Shown here piece by piece: positions 44,272-54,821 of a stretch of 64,000 bases of DNA. The position numbers were made by a program, and so were the translations under genes. The notes below the pieces were generated by a model that was given only the letters and a program-made list of their open reading frames with translations, was not told the origin of the DNA and made no database searches. The stretch comes from Moritella dasanensis ArB 0140 (lineage in GTDB: Bacteria > Pseudomonadota > Gammaproteobacteria > Enterobacterales > Moritellaceae): positions 18,178 to 82,177 of the forward strand of contig NZ_AKXQ01000023.1 in assembly GCF_000276805.1 (NCBI RefSeq), read 5' to 3'. Numbering within the stretch: the first letter of the stretch is position 1; each line of letters begins with the position of its first letter.

Positions 44272-46182
44272 ATGACTGATACAGTTAATACTGAGACTCA
44301 CGGCTTTCAAGCTGAAGTGAAGCAACTGCTTAAATTAATGATCCATTCTTTATACTCAAATAAAGAAATATTTTTACGTGAGCTTGTCTCTAATGCGGCC
44401 GATGCAGCCGATAAATTACGTTTCAAAGCATTATCAGATAATAGCTTATATGAAGACGATGGCGAGTTACGTGTACGTGTTACGCTTGATAAAACGGCCC
44501 GTACTATCACCATTTCTGATAACGGCATCGGTATGTCACGTGAAGATGTTATCTCGCACTTAGGTACGATTGCACGCTCTGGTACATCTGAATTCTTTGA
44601 CAACTTATCTGGCGACCAAGCGAAAGATTCACAATTAATCGGTCAATTCGGTGTGGGTTTCTATTCTGGTTTCATCGTAGCAGATATGATGACAGTAAAT
44701 ACGCGCGCAGCAGGCGCAGCAGCAGACCAAGCCGTACAATGGGAATCTGAAGGTGAAGGCGATTACCGTCTTGCTGAGATCACTAAAGCAAGCCGTGGTA
44801 CTGACATTATCTTACACCTACGTGAAGGCGAAGATGATTTATTGGATGCATGGAAACTGCGTCAAATCGTAAACAAATATTCTGATCACATCAGCATCCC
44901 AGTTGAAATGTGGAAAGAAGAGCAACCTGAATCAGACGGTCCTGACGGTGAAAAAACACCCGCAGTACCAGGTGAATGGGAATCGGTAACACGTGCAAGT
45001 GCATTGTGGACATTATCGAAAAACGAATTGAAAGATGAAGAATATAATGAGTTCTACAAGCACATTGCTCATGACTTTGAAGATCCACTCACATGGAGCC
45101 ACAACCGTGTAGAAGGCAAGCAAGAATATACGAGCCTGCTTTATATTCCAGCACGTGCACCGTTTGATATGTGGAACCGTGAAAAAGAACATGGCCTAAA
45201 ACTGTACGTTCGACGTGTATTCATTATGGATGACGCTGAGCAGTTTATGCCGACTTACCTGCGTTTCGTGAAGGGTGTATTAGATTCAAACGACCTGCCA
45301 CTAAACGTATCACGTGAAATTCTACAAGATAATAAAATTACCACATCATTACGTACTGCGTGTACTAAACGTGTATTGACTATGCTTGAACGCATGGCGA
45401 AGAACGATGATGAAAAATACCTTAAATTCTGGGATGAATTCGGTCAAGCACTGAAAGAAGGTCCAGCGGAAGACATGGCGAATAAAGAGAAGATTGCTTC
45501 TTTATTACGTTTCTCTTCAACATCGGTTGGCGGTCCTGCACAAGCAGTTGGTTTCGGTAAATACATCGAGAACATGCCAGAAGGCCAAGATAAGATTTAC
45601 TACATTACAGCCGATAACTACACCACGGCTGTAAACAGTGCTTACCTTGAAATCTTCAAGAAGAAGGGCATTGAAGTATTATTATTAACAGACCGCATTG
45701 ATGAGTGGTTACTATCACACTTAACAGACTTTGATGGTAAGCAATTGGTATCAGTAACTAAGGGTGATTTAGACCTTGGCGACCTTGATGATGAAGATGC
45801 GAAAAAAGCCAAAGAAGAAGCAACTGAAGAATTTGCTAGTTTCCTTGAGCGTGCAAAAACAACATTAGGCGATAAAGTAGCCGATGTGCGTTTAACACAC
45901 CGTCTTACTGCTACACCGTCTTGTGTTGTAACAAATGAAGATGGCATGAGCAGCCAAATGATTAAATTGATGGAATCTGCTGGTCAAGCTGTACCACCAC
46001 AGAAATACATCTTTGAGCTAAATCCTGAGCACGAAATGATTAAACGTGTTGCTGATGAAGCAGATGAAGCGGTATTTACAGACTGGATTCAGCTATTGCT
46101 AGAACAAGCACAATTGACCGAACGTGGTAGTTTAGATGATCCAGCTGCATTTATTGCACGTATGAATCGTTTAATCGGTTAA
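44272..46182 (+). CDS. htpG: HtpG (Hsp90) chaperone
   Basis: The 636-residue protein begins its GHKL ATPase domain with [31 protein letters not shown], quoted here in parts. The ATP-binding elements ISDNGIGMS and [11 protein letters not shown] are intact. Middle and C-terminal dimerisation domains follow to full length. It is an ATP-driven chaperone. The ATG at 44272 follows AAAGGA; an in-frame start at 44227 is rejected as it lacks homology. A sigma-32-type promoter lies upstream, consistent with heat-shock control. Confidence 0.96.
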   Translation: MTDTVNTETHGFQAEVKQLLKLMIHSLYSNKEIFLRELVSNAADAADKLRFKALSDNSLYEDDGELRVRVTLDKTARTITISDNGIGMSREDVISHLGTIARSGTSEFFDNLSGDQAKDSQLIGQFGVGFYSGFIVADMMTVNTRAAGAAADQAVQWESEGEGDYRLAEITKASRGTDIILHLREGEDDLLDAWKLRQIVNKYSDHISIPVEMWKEEQPESDGPDGEKTPAVPGEWESVTRASALWTLSKNELKDEEYNEFYKHIAHDFEDPLTWSHNRVEGKQEYTSLLYIPARAPFDMWNREKEHGLKLYVRRVFIMDDAEQFMPTYLRFVKGVLDSNDLPLNVSREILQDNKITTSLRTACTKRVLTMLERMAKNDDEKYLKFWDEFGQALKEGPAEDMANKEKIASLLRFSSTSVGGPAQAVGFGKYIENMPEGQDKIYYITADNYTTAVNSAYLEIFKKKGIEVLLLTDRIDEWLLSHLTDFDGKQLVSVTKGDLDLGDLDDEDAKKAKEEATEEFASFLERAKTTLGDKVADVRLTHRLTATPSCVVTNEDGMSSQMIKLMESAGQAVPPQKYIFELNPEHEMIKRVADEADEAVFTDWIQLLLEQAQLTERGSLDDPAAFIARMNRLIG

Positions 46183-46349
46183 GTACAATTTGCATAATTT
46201 AACAGTGTGAATGTGTTTTTTTATTAAACTACTCACAAAGTTATATACAAATAGGTAACAATTCAGGGCCGTACTTGAACACATCGGATTTCCCGTGTAG
46301 TCTAGCGGTTCTGAAATTTAAGCAATTTACACAAGCTAAATCAATTTAA

Positions 46350-47003
<654 letters not shown>

Positions 47004-47070
47004 TCAATAGATTAATAAATAGGTTAATAGATGGGTTAAATCCTTTCGATTAATCTGTATACGGCTACCA

Positions 47071-47097
47071 AACCTCGAGCATGCTCGGGGTTTTTTT
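47071..47097 (+). terminator. Terminator after adk
   Basis: AACCTCGAGC-AT-GCTCGGGGTT followed by TTTTT. Confidence 0.85.
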
Positions 47098-47187
47098 ATA
47101 CCTAAATCTCAGCGAGTTATTGGATCCAAGTTACTTAATCGCATAGAATGGGAACACTCGTTAAACGATATAGTGATTATGTGTAAT

Positions 47188-48174
47188 ATGACTAAACAAA
47201 GTATTTTATTGGTTAACCTTGGTACGCCAGATTCAGCCACTCCAGCCGGTGTTAAAGCCTTTTTAAGACCATTTCTGTCTGATACCCGAGTGGTCAATAT
47301 TCCACGATTGTTTTGGTTGCCGCTATTAAACGGTGTCATTTTGCCTTTGCGCTGTAAACGTGTCGCGAAAGCTTACCAATCGATTTGGTTTGATGATGGA
47401 TCGCCATTATTACATTACAGCCTATTACAGCAGAAAGCGTTGTCAGCATTGTTTAAAGGTAAAGGGCAAGACGCAGGGCAAGACGTACAAGTTGAATTGG
47501 CCATGACGTACGGCGAACGCAGCATCAAAAATGCGATTGAAAAGTTACAACAAGCGGGTTCTGAACATATTGTGGTACTGCCGTTATTCCCACAATACTC
47601 ATCAACCACCACTGCACCGGTATTTGATCAAGTGGCTAACTACCTGCAATCAACCATTGATGTACCAAGCGTGAGCTTAGTGAAGCATTATCACAACAAC
47701 GCGGCTTATATTGAAGCATTAGCGTTAAGCGTAGAACGTCATTGGGCTGAAAAGGGCAGAGCTGAGAAATTGCTATTGTCTTACCATGGTATTCCTAAGT
47801 TCCTGGTTGAAAAAGGCGATATCTATGCTGATCATTGCGTTGAAACCACTGCACTGCTATGTGCGCGTTTAGGTTTAACGGAAGATCAGGTTGTGCATTG
47901 CTATCAATCGCGTTTTGGTAAAGCGGAGTGGTTGCAACCGTATACGAATGAAACATTAGTGAAACTGGCAAAAAGTGGCACTAAATCACTGGATGTGATC
48001 GCACCAGCGTTTGCAGTTGATTGTTTAGAGACACTAGAAGAAATGGCAATTGAAAATAAAGAAGTATTTGTCGAAGCCGGTGGTGAAGATTACCGTTTCA
48101 TCGCTTGTTTAAATGCTGATGAAGCACATGTTCGTGCACTACATGCTGTTGCGAGTGAATACTTACGACGTTGA
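47188..48174 (+). CDS. hemH: Ferrochelatase
   Basis: The 328-residue protein starts MTKQSILLVNLGTPDSATP, as in HemH. It continues with FLSDTRVVNIPRLFWLPLLNGVILP (read in parts). Catalytic HY-type motif: LLSYHGIPKF. The acidic segment in the second lobe holds FAVDCLETLEEMAIE. It inserts Fe2+ into protoporphyrin IX. A GTG at 47173 and ATG at 47179 are other in-frame starts, but homology begins at 47188. The conserved htpG-adk-hemH order supports the call. Confidence 0.94.
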   Translation: MTKQSILLVNLGTPDSATPAGVKAFLRPFLSDTRVVNIPRLFWLPLLNGVILPLRCKRVAKAYQSIWFDDGSPLLHYSLLQQKALSALFKGKGQDAGQDVQVELAMTYGERSIKNAIEKLQQAGSEHIVVLPLFPQYSSTTTAPVFDQVANYLQSTIDVPSVSLVKHYHNNAAYIEALALSVERHWAEKGRAEKLLLSYHGIPKFLVEKGDIYADHCVETTALLCARLGLTEDQVVHCYQSRFGKAEWLQPYTNETLVKLAKSGTKSLDVIAPAFAVDCLETLEEMAIENKEVFVEAGGEDYRFIACLNADEAHVRALHAVASEYLRR

Positions 48175-48198
48175 TGCTCAGTTAATAGTTAATGATTG

Positions 48199-48222
48199 AT
48201 AGCGAGTTAAGAGCTCGCTATT
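48199..48222 (+). terminator. Terminator after hemH
   Basis: ATAGCGAG...CTCGCTAT stem followed by TTTA; it touches the 3' end of the convergent hypothetical gene. Confidence 0.55.
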
Positions 48223-48523
48223 TAGCGCGGATCAAGCTGTGTTTCGCGTTCGCGAGTTTGACGCTAACGACTTGAGCACATTTCATGTTATTCACTTTTT
48301 CTACATCTGTGACCGAGTAGTGCCGCTTCAGCATCCAGTCCATTGGTTGCTGAAAGTTGTCCTCATCAACAATAAATGATTGGTTTTTTAGCCCACCTTC
48401 ATCCACTTGCACGATCCATAAGCGCTTTTTACTGTCGAGTTGCGCGAGTAACCGCTGACTGACATGATTAAATAGCTGACTGAGATATTGAAATCCCTGT
48501 TGTAAGACTCGTCGTAATGACAT
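48218..48523 (-). CDS. Hypothetical protein
   Basis: The 101-residue protein is small and basic, without signal or TM. Segments such as KKRLWIVQVDEGGLKNQSFIV and a C-terminal VVSVKLANAKHSL look like a compact alpha/beta fold. I recognise no family. It is convergent with hemH and upstream of nothing on its strand that suggests an operon; argA lies 178 bases upstream on the same strand. Confidence 0.55.
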   Translation of the reverse strand: MSLRRVLQQGFQYLSQLFNHVSQRLLAQLDSKKRLWIVQVDEGGLKNQSFIVDEDNFQQPMDWMLKRHYSVTDVEKVNNMKCAQVVSVKLANAKHSLIRAK

Positions 48524-48701
48524 GCGTTGAACTCTGACACAGAATGAGATGAGATTATAGGCTTAAATATTCGTAGGGTAGTAGTGGTTTGCGCACACTA
48601 TGAGCAAGGCAAGTGTACCGAATTGTAACAAGTGGCTTTGTTTGTAGAAAAGAAGGCGGTAACTGATCGGCGATGTTCTGTTTTTCAGTTACTGCCAGAT
48701 T

Positions 48702-50030
48702 TTATAAAGTCTTCATCAGAATTTTTGAACGGCGCTGTAAATTGTACAGTTCTTGTTTTTCAACAGGTAGCTGTTCCAGTTCGACAGGGTCAAAACCGCG
48801 CTCTCTAAACCAATGGATACTGTGCGTGGTCAGTACAAACAAGCTATCCATTCCTTGTGACTTGGCTTGTCGTTCTATTTCTTTGACCAATAAGTCTCCA
48901 CGACTCAAGCGTCGATATTCAGGATGCGTTGCAACACTGGCCATTTCAGCAATATTGCCCGAGAAACAATACAGTGATGCACAGCCAATGATGGTGCCAT
49001 CACGTTCAACCACAGTGAAGTGTTCAATATCTCGCACTAGTTGCTCTCTGCTGCGCTGTACTAACATGCCTTGGTCAACTAAAGGTTGCGTTAGTAACAT
49101 AATACCTGGTACATCTTCAATTTTAGCGGGACGTGTTTGCTCGGCACTTTGACGGACGATTTGGGTACCGACACCATCGCGTGAAAACAGCTCTTGTAAT
49201 AACGAACCATCCGTTTTGTAACTGACTAAATGACAGCGAGGAACACCTGCGAAAGAGGCATTAATCGCTGCTCTTAAGTAAGACGCTGTACCGCTATTGA
49301 TGCCGCCTTGTTCTTCAAGTTCAGCTAAGCGTTCTTGCGCTTGTTCGGGGAACATTTCTGAAATAAGGTTACCGTTATAGTCCAATACACCTTGTGAAGA
49401 GCAAAAGTTGATGAGCTTGTGCGCATTGAGTTTGATGGCTATTTTGGTCGCGACCTCTTCAGCACTGAGATTAAAACTCTCACCGGTGACTGAGTAACCG
49501 AGTGGGGGAACGACAGTAATGGCATTTTGCGCCAGTTGATATTCCAATGCGTCAGTATCGACACGACGGACGCGGCCGGTATGACAAAAATCAACGCCTT
49601 CATCAACCCCAATCGGTTGCGCTGTAATGAAGTTACCACTGACGATATTAATTTTGACACCGTGCATTTGGGTATTGACCAAACTCATCGAGAATGCCGC
49701 TGTGATCTCATATTGGAGTTGACCAATGACTTGTTTAATGAACGGGAAGGCTTGTTCATCGGTGACGCGCTGGCGTTTATGAAACTGACTCTCGCAGTTA
49801 TTATGCGCAAGTATCGTGTTGATTTGTGGGCGAGCGCCAAAGACTAATACAATGCGAATACCGAGTATGTTTAACAAGGCTATGTCATTGACGATATTTA
49901 TGAAATTAGCATGCGCGATGGCTTCACCGCTCAATGTCAGTACGATTGTTTTATCGCGATGCGCGTTGAGATAAGGCGCTGATTGACGAAACCAACGTAC
50001 TAACTGGTTATCTTGTTGACTCAATTCCAT
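48702..50030 (-). CDS. argA: N-acetylglutamate synthase
   Basis: The 442-residue protein is about the size of E. coli ArgA (443). An amino-acid-kinase-like domain (about 20-285) carries [14 protein letters not shown] and [14 protein letters not shown]. The C-terminal GNAT acetyltransferase domain (about 295-435) holds [19 protein letters not shown], the acetyl-CoA-binding A motif. It makes N-acetylglutamate from glutamate and acetyl-CoA, first step of arginine synthesis, with feedback inhibition by arginine. An ArgR-like box upstream supports arginine repression. Confidence 0.95.
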   Translation of the reverse strand: MELSQQDNQLVRWFRQSAPYLNAHRDKTIVLTLSGEAIAHANFINIVNDIALLNILGIRIVLVFGARPQINTILAHNNCESQFHKRQRVTDEQAFPFIKQVIGQLQYEITAAFSMSLVNTQMHGVKINIVSGNFITAQPIGVDEGVDFCHTGRVRRVDTDALEYQLAQNAITVVPPLGYSVTGESFNLSAEEVATKIAIKLNAHKLINFCSSQGVLDYNGNLISEMFPEQAQERLAELEEQGGINSGTASYLRAAINASFAGVPRCHLVSYKTDGSLLQELFSRDGVGTQIVRQSAEQTRPAKIEDVPGIMLLTQPLVDQGMLVQRSREQLVRDIEHFTVVERDGTIIGCASLYCFSGNIAEMASVATHPEYRRLSRGDLLVKEIERQAKSQGMDSLFVLTTHSIHWFRERGFDPVELEQLPVEKQELYNLQRRSKILMKTL

Positions 50031-50149
50031 CTCCTTGGATTTAACCGCTACTCTAATATTTATAATAAATATTTATGTTAAACACTTTTTATAAATACTT
50101 ACTTTAAAAGCTAATATTCCTTAAATCGAAGATGAAATCAAGTCACAGC

Positions 50150-50163
50150 TGAATGATTATTCA
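50150..50163 (-). promoter_or_regulatory. ArgR box upstream of argA
   Basis: TGAATGATTATTCA fits the ARG-box consensus (TGAAT-N4-ATTCA) exactly, extended by C/G on each side. It lies 120 bases before the argA start and overlaps the stop codon of the neighbouring DUF440 gene. A second box is not obvious. Confidence 0.65.
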
Positions 50164-50471
50164 GTTTTCCAAATAATATGGATAAATTTATCGCCGGCTT
50201 TTTTCTTTACTAACACACGACCGAATACATCACTGAGTAAATCTTTGTCGTCAACCAGTCCAATGTGTAACTCACAATATTCAGCGTCATTAACACCCAT
50301 TGCCACACTTGCAGGCCAATCGCTACCAAGATCAACGATATCAACAGCACCAAGATCTTCGAATTGCATGGCAAATAATATTTGGTCAGCAGGTGATAAT
50401 TGGGTTTGAGCATCCTCTAAGAAGGCATCATAGGCAAAGTCAATTAGTTCATCTTCAGTTTTTAATAGCAT
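50157..50471 (-). CDS. DUF440 / HI1450-YciU family double-stranded DNA mimic protein
   Basis: The 104-residue, strongly acidic protein matches the HI1450/YciU family. AYDAFLEDAQTQLSPADQILF, MQFEDLGAVDIVD and C-terminal DVFGRVLVKKK...FIHIIWKTE correspond to the family in order. HI1450 was proposed to mimic double-stranded DNA and to bind DNA-binding proteins such as HU. Its acidic surface is consistent with that, but the partner here is unknown. It stands upstream of argA on the same strand, 126 bases apart. Confidence 0.88.
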   Translation of the reverse strand: MLLKTEDELIDFAYDAFLEDAQTQLSPADQILFAMQFEDLGAVDIVDLGSDWPASVAMGVNDAEYCELHIGLVDDKDLLSDVFGRVLVKKKAGDKFIHIIWKTE

Positions 50472-50664
50472 GGAATTTCCAAATTTAGGGTATTTTGGCT
50501 GGATGTTACCTTAATCTTGGTAAGATAAGAATATTTCTTACAATATCCATGGCTTTTTTATGTCATTTCTAATTGCTTCCGAGTGAAATAGACGTTACAT
50601 TGAATGCGGACAATATCACATTAGAGTACGAATGCCTGAGGGCGAATAAAGGAATATTATTAGT

Positions 50665-51726
50665 ATGCATTATCAAACAGACGACGTCAGAATCCGTGAA
50701 GTAAAAGAATTATTACCGCCAATTGCAGTGTTAGAAAAATACCCTGCTTCTGATGATGTGACTAAAACAGTATTTGAATCACGTAATAGCATTAGCCAAA
50801 TTCTTAAACAAGAAGACGATCGCCTTTTAGTGATTGTTGGTCCTTGTTCAATTCATGACACTGTTGCTGCATTAGAATATGCAGAGCGATTAGTGGCATT
50901 GCGTGAAAAGTATAAAGATACACTCGAAATTGTTATGCGCGTTTATTTTGAAAAACCACGTACAACGGTAGGTTGGAAAGGTTTAATTAATGACCCTTAC
51001 CTTAATGACAGCTTCCAATTAAATGATGGTGTACGTATTGCGCGTAAACTATTGCTTGATGTGAACGCGATGGGCCTACCAACTGCGGGTGAATTCCTGG
51101 ATATGATCACACCACAATATGTTGGTGATCTAATGAGCTGGGGCGCAATCGGCGCACGTACTACAGAATCTCAAGTTCACCGTGAATTAGCATCAGGCAT
51201 GTCATGTCCTGTCGGCTTTAAAAACGGCACAGACGGTACAATTAAAGTAGCGATTGATGCGATTGGTAGTGCTAACGCACCGCACCATTTCTTATCAGTA
51301 ACTAAATTTGGTCACTCTGCTATTATTTCTACTGCAGGTAACCCTGATTGTCATATCATCCTACGTGGTGGTAATAAGTCGACAAACTATTCTGCTGATG
51401 ATGTAGCTACAATTACAACTCAGTTAGTAGCAGCTAAGCAAGACGTTAACATCATGATTGATTTTAGCCATGCAAACAGTGAGAAGAAATTCCAAAAACA
51501 AATGGATGTTTCGACTGACGTTGCAGGCCAAATTAGCGCAGGTAATGGCGCAATCTTTGGTGTGATGGTTGAAAGTCATTTAGTCGAAGGTCGTCAAGAT
51601 CTTGTTGATGGTAAAGTTGAAACTTACGGTCAAAGTATTACTGATGCTTGCATCGGTTGGGCTGACACTGAAACGATGATGGCTCAGCTATCTGATGCAG
51701 TTGCGACACGCCGTACAGTTAAATAA
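50665..51726 (+). CDS. aroG: Phe-sensitive-type DAHP synthase (class I)
   Basis: The 353-residue protein follows E. coli AroG closely: VRIREVKELLPPIAVLEKYP, LLVIVGPCSIHD, YFEKPRTTVGWKGLINDP, GARTTESQVHRELASG and HIILRGG all match. It joins phosphoenolpyruvate and erythrose-4-phosphate, first step of the shikimate pathway. Feedback class (Phe, Tyr or Trp) is inferred from overall similarity to AroG. An own terminator follows, so it is monocistronic. Confidence 0.94.
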   Translation: MHYQTDDVRIREVKELLPPIAVLEKYPASDDVTKTVFESRNSISQILKQEDDRLLVIVGPCSIHDTVAALEYAERLVALREKYKDTLEIVMRVYFEKPRTTVGWKGLINDPYLNDSFQLNDGVRIARKLLLDVNAMGLPTAGEFLDMITPQYVGDLMSWGAIGARTTESQVHRELASGMSCPVGFKNGTDGTIKVAIDAIGSANAPHHFLSVTKFGHSAIISTAGNPDCHIILRGGNKSTNYSADDVATITTQLVAAKQDVNIMIDFSHANSEKKFQKQMDVSTDVAGQISAGNGAIFGVMVESHLVEGRQDLVDGKVETYGQSITDACIGWADTETMMAQLSDAVATRRTVK

Positions 51727-51831
51727 GCAAGCGGTTAGCTGACTTGCATTAACACGCTGTTTAGGTATATAGTTCGAGTATATTATATATCTAAGCTGTA
51801 TCAAGATGAATCTTGACGCAGTTTGAGTATT

Positions 51832-51857
51832 AAGCACAAACATTTGTTTGTGCTTTT
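51832..51857 (+). terminator. Terminator after aroG
   Basis: AGCACAAACA pairs with TGTTTGTGCT, then TTTTG. A second small hairpin TCAAGA-TGAA-TCTTGA lies at 51801-51816. Confidence 0.75.
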
Positions 51858-51878
51858 GTCATTAAAGAGCGGACAAAA

Positions 51879-52373
51879 ATGAAACGAATTATATTTTCTC
51901 TTGATGAAGTTTTGCCGATTGAAGCAGAAGCACTCGCTGCAAAGACTTTTACTCCTACTTATGATGATCTTTGGGACGCGACTAAGTTCAAAGGCTCTAA
52001 AGTTGTTGATGAACATGGCAACACTGAAGTTGAAGCATTAAGTAAAGGCCTTAACTTCTGGCCAGATGTTAATCAACTGAACCCTAAAAAGCTAACCGCA
52101 CAATTAACCTTGATGGCTGAACACGGTGTGTTCATTATGAACAACGTTTCAAGTGATATCTCGCCAATTGAGCGTGGTACCCTAGCGTATGCACAAGGTT
52201 GCCACCCAGAGAACGATGCTGATTTCGAAATGAATCAAGATGATATTTTTGATGGTGAAATGGGCTCAATCACAATTCCATTGGAATGGGTGAATCGTTC
52301 TGTGAAAGCGGATAAGAAACAGTTCATTATTGAATTGGGTGATGATGACGATGTGCGTCTAATCATCAAATAA
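51879..52373 (+). CDS. Hypothetical acidic protein
   Basis: The 164-residue protein is soluble and acidic and carries no signal peptide. Distinct segments are LNPKKLTAQLTLMAEHGVF and AQGCHPENDADFEMNQDD, which is followed by a basic patch (RSVKADKKQF). I do not recognise a family name. It has its own ribosome binding site, is preceded by the aroG terminator and followed by a very strong terminator, so it is a single-gene unit. Function unknown. Confidence 0.6.
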   Translation: MKRIIFSLDEVLPIEAEALAAKTFTPTYDDLWDATKFKGSKVVDEHGNTEVEALSKGLNFWPDVNQLNPKKLTAQLTLMAEHGVFIMNNVSSDISPIERGTLAYAQGCHPENDADFEMNQDDIFDGEMGSITIPLEWVNRSVKADKKQFIIELGDDDDVRLIIK

Positions 52374-52404
52374 AGAATAAAATGTAGAATTAAATGATTA
52401 GAAT

Positions 52405-52445
52405 AAAAAGAGCCTCTCGTTACTGTAACGAGAGGCTCTTTTTTT
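52405..52445. terminator. Strong bidirectional terminator
   Basis: AAAAAGAGCCTCTCGTTA pairs perfectly with TAACGAGAGGCTCTTTTT around a CTG loop. It separates convergent genes and can act on both strands. Confidence 0.92.
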
Positions 52446-52468
52446 GCAATTTATTCAGGTCGAATAGA

Positions 52469-53395
52469 TTAACGACGTCTTTTCTTTGGTTTACGTTTTT
52501 TAATCTTCTCGCCTTCAAGGGCTAAACGTTCGATAACCGCTTTTTTCTCTGCTTCAGCCATTGCTGGCGTTTCTAAGCTAAGACGACAGATTTTAGCAGT
52601 ACGTAATTCATTAATTAGGATTGCAGCCGCTTTGTTCAAATCAACAAAACCACCAGGCCCTAAACAACCACGACCACGGCCAATGTCTTCTAACAATTCT
52701 ACGTCTGTCTTGTCTAGGTTATCTAGCTTGTAACGCTCACGCATTGCTTCTGGATACGTTTTACACATGTATTCCGCTGCATACATACCGATATCATCAT
52801 ATTCAATCGCAGTGTCTTTAATTGCGCCTGTTGATGCTAAACGGTAACCAGAAAGTGGATTCTGTACTTTCGGCCATAACATACCTGGGGTATCTGATAA
52901 TACGATACCGTTATCAAGCTTGATACGTTGCTGTTGTTTCGTTACCGCTGGCTCATTACCTGTTTTCGCAATAATACGGTTAGCAAGAATATTAATCGTG
53001 GTTGATTTACCCACGTTTGGAATACCCATGATCATCGCTTTAATTACTTTGTCAGCACCTTCTTTGTTTGGTACTAACTTACGCGCTAGGGCAGGGATCT
53101 TTTTGATCTCATGCACTTCTTGCGTCGTAAAGGCATAGGCTTTAACGCCTTCTTCTAATTCTAGATATTCTAACCATTCTGCAGTAATAATCGGGTCTGC
53201 AAGATCACTTTTGTTGAGAATTTTAATACAAGGAGTATCACCACGTAGCTCTGAGATCATTGGATTCTCACTGCTGTAAGGAATACGCGCATCAAGCACT
53301 TCGATAATGAGGTCCATTTGCGGCATTACTTCCGCGATCTCTTTACGGGCTTTATGCATGTGCCCTGGGTACCACTGGATTGAGCTTCTAGTCAT
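52469..53395 (-). CDS. YlqF/RbgA-type ribosome biogenesis GTPase
   Basis: The protein, about 308 residues, is a circularly permuted GTPase: the G4 motif NKSDLAD comes before G1 GIPNVGKSTTIN and G3 DTPG. The N-terminal SIQWYPGHMHKARKEI is the YlqF/RbgA signature. A basic tail (KKRKPKKRRR) should bind rRNA. It acts in late 50S assembly. The start at 53395 is chosen because the homologous N-terminus begins there, though an in-frame ATG at 53431 exists. Confidence 0.9.
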   Translation of the reverse strand: MTRSSIQWYPGHMHKARKEIAEVMPQMDLIIEVLDARIPYSSENPMISELRGDTPCIKILNKSDLADPIITAEWLEYLELEEGVKAYAFTTQEVHEIKKIPALARKLVPNKEGADKVIKAMIMGIPNVGKSTTINILANRIIAKTGNEPAVTKQQQRIKLDNGIVLSDTPGMLWPKVQNPLSGYRLASTGAIKDTAIEYDDIGMYAAEYMCKTYPEAMRERYKLDNLDKTDVELLEDIGRGRGCLGPGGFVDLNKAAAILINELRTAKICRLSLETPAMAEAEKKAVIERLALEGEKIKKRKPKKRRR

Positions 53396-53718
53396 TTGAA
53401 ATATAAACCTTTTATTTTGTCTTTCTGTCACATGGGGTACTTTATGGGGTACTAAATGTGTTGGTCTGAAAGTTGGTTGCTAAAGCAGCGAGTAAACTTT
53501 TCCTGCAATAGTCTGATAATTGTCGCCAGTTTAACGTAATTAGTGATTTCGGTCACTAATGGTTGGTATATCTATGCAAGTAATTTTAGTTGAAAGTTGT
53601 GGGGGGGGATTTATCTATCGGCGTTATTTGCGCTATTCTAAGTCGCGGTTGTTGCGTAAACAACTCGCGAATTAGATTGAAACCCAGCCGTTTTTATTTC
53701 AATAGATGGGGGGATATT
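53396..53718. other. Intergenic region with poly-G tract and hairpin
   Basis: No gene seen. It holds the YlqF promoter region, an exact (G)8 run (53601-53608) and a (G)6 run (53708-53713). A stem-loop TCGCG-GTTGTT / AACAAC-T-CGCGA at 53643-53670 may end the LacI-family transcript. Confidence 0.5.
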
Positions 53719-54723
53719 TTACCGTGTGGTTTTGCGTTCTATAAAATGCGCTGGAAGCATGAGCTTTACTAGCGTCGAATCATTCTGACTAATTTGGTCG
53801 ACAATGATTTTTACAGACTCTCGTGCCAAACGCTTAAAATCCTGATTAAAAGTAGATAGCTGATAGTTTAACCATTCTGCTTGAGGGATATTATCAAATC
53901 CAATTACTTGTAAATCATCTGGAATTTTTAAACCAAACTCTAGACGAGCTACATCCATGAGCGCCATTGCAATATTATCGGTTGCACAAAATACGCCATC
54001 AGGTCTGTTGACTTGGCTCAGCACTACTCTGATTTCATCTAGAGCCTCTGTGTAGTCAAAGCTGGCTTCAACAACATGCGCTTGTTTATTTGTCAGGCTT
54101 TCAAACTCACTACAAAAACCAGCTTTACGCTCATTATTAGTGAAAGTGGGTATATCACCCGTTAAGTAGATTGCTGATGTTACGCCATTTTTGTGAAAAT
54201 GCTTTGCGGCTGTTTGGCCTGCAGCGTAGTTGTCACTCACTACATGACTACTTCTTGTTCCTTCAACTACTCTTGCGAACTGAACAACAGGGATATTAAA
54301 TTCGGCACATTCTTCATAAAGTGATTTGTTGAATGTTGCCGAAGCCGCGATTACACCATCGACACGATACTGAAAAATATTGGGAATAGAGTGGAGTGCT
54401 TCATCGTCAACTTGCCATGGGATCAGTACCGCTGAATAACCTTCTTTTTGTAATTCGCTGGATATTAATTGCAGCGTTTTCATGTGCAAAGGGTAATCAG
54501 TATCTGGAAAAACTAAACCAATAAGTTTAGATTCATTGGTGGTTAGGCTACGAGCAAAAGCATTGGGACGATAATTTAACGTTTTTGCAGCTGCAAATAC
54601 TTTGTTTTTGGTTTTTTCACTGACAGAGCTGCCCGGCAAAAAAACACGAGATACCGTCGATTGAGATACGCCGGCTAATTTTGCAACATCTTTTGAGGTG
54701 GCGTTTGCTTTAGGTATATTCAT
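53719..54723 (-). CDS. LacI-family transcriptional regulator
   Basis: The 334-residue protein has an N-terminal LacI helix-turn-helix: SKDVAKLAGVSQSTVSRVF, then hinge and YRPNAFARSL. A periplasmic-binding-protein-like sensor domain (about 62-334) follows, with IGLVFPDTDYPLHM, VVSDNYAAGQTAAKHF and DDLQVIGFDN. It represses or activates nearby catabolic genes by binding a small ligand, probably a sugar or related compound. It lies next to the SnoaL-like gene and MFS transporter, its likely targets. Ligand unknown. Confidence 0.88.
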   Translation of the reverse strand: MNIPKANATSKDVAKLAGVSQSTVSRVFLPGSSVSEKTKNKVFAAAKTLNYRPNAFARSLTTNESKLIGLVFPDTDYPLHMKTLQLISSELQKEGYSAVLIPWQVDDEALHSIPNIFQYRVDGVIAASATFNKSLYEECAEFNIPVVQFARVVEGTRSSHVVSDNYAAGQTAAKHFHKNGVTSAIYLTGDIPTFTNNERKAGFCSEFESLTNKQAHVVEASFDYTEALDEIRVVLSQVNRPDGVFCATDNIAMALMDVARLEFGLKIPDDLQVIGFDNIPQAEWLNYQLSTFNQDFKRLARESVKIIVDQISQNDSTLVKLMLPAHFIERKTTR

Positions 54724-54787
54724 GAGTGAGCTATTATTTTTAGTAAGGTGACTAAAACTAGAATAACATAATTAGGCAAGGTGTTCA

Positions 54788-54816
54788 TAAGCCTGAGCTA
54801 ATTTGCCCAGGCTTAT
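54788..54816. terminator. Hairpin between SnoaL-like and LacI genes
   Basis: ATAAGCCTGAGC pairs with GCCCAGGCTTAT (one mismatch). It could end the SnoaL-like transcript, though no clear T-run follows. Confidence 0.45.
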
Positions 54817-54821
54817 TAATC

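Noticed and set aside
48673..49152. Open frame antisense to argA
   Set aside because: Lies entirely over the conserved GNAT domain of argA and has no ribosome binding site or family features.
50490..50530. TyrR-like operator before aroG
   Set aside because: Inverted TTACC/GGTAA arms exist but do not match the TyrR consensus spacing or sequence.
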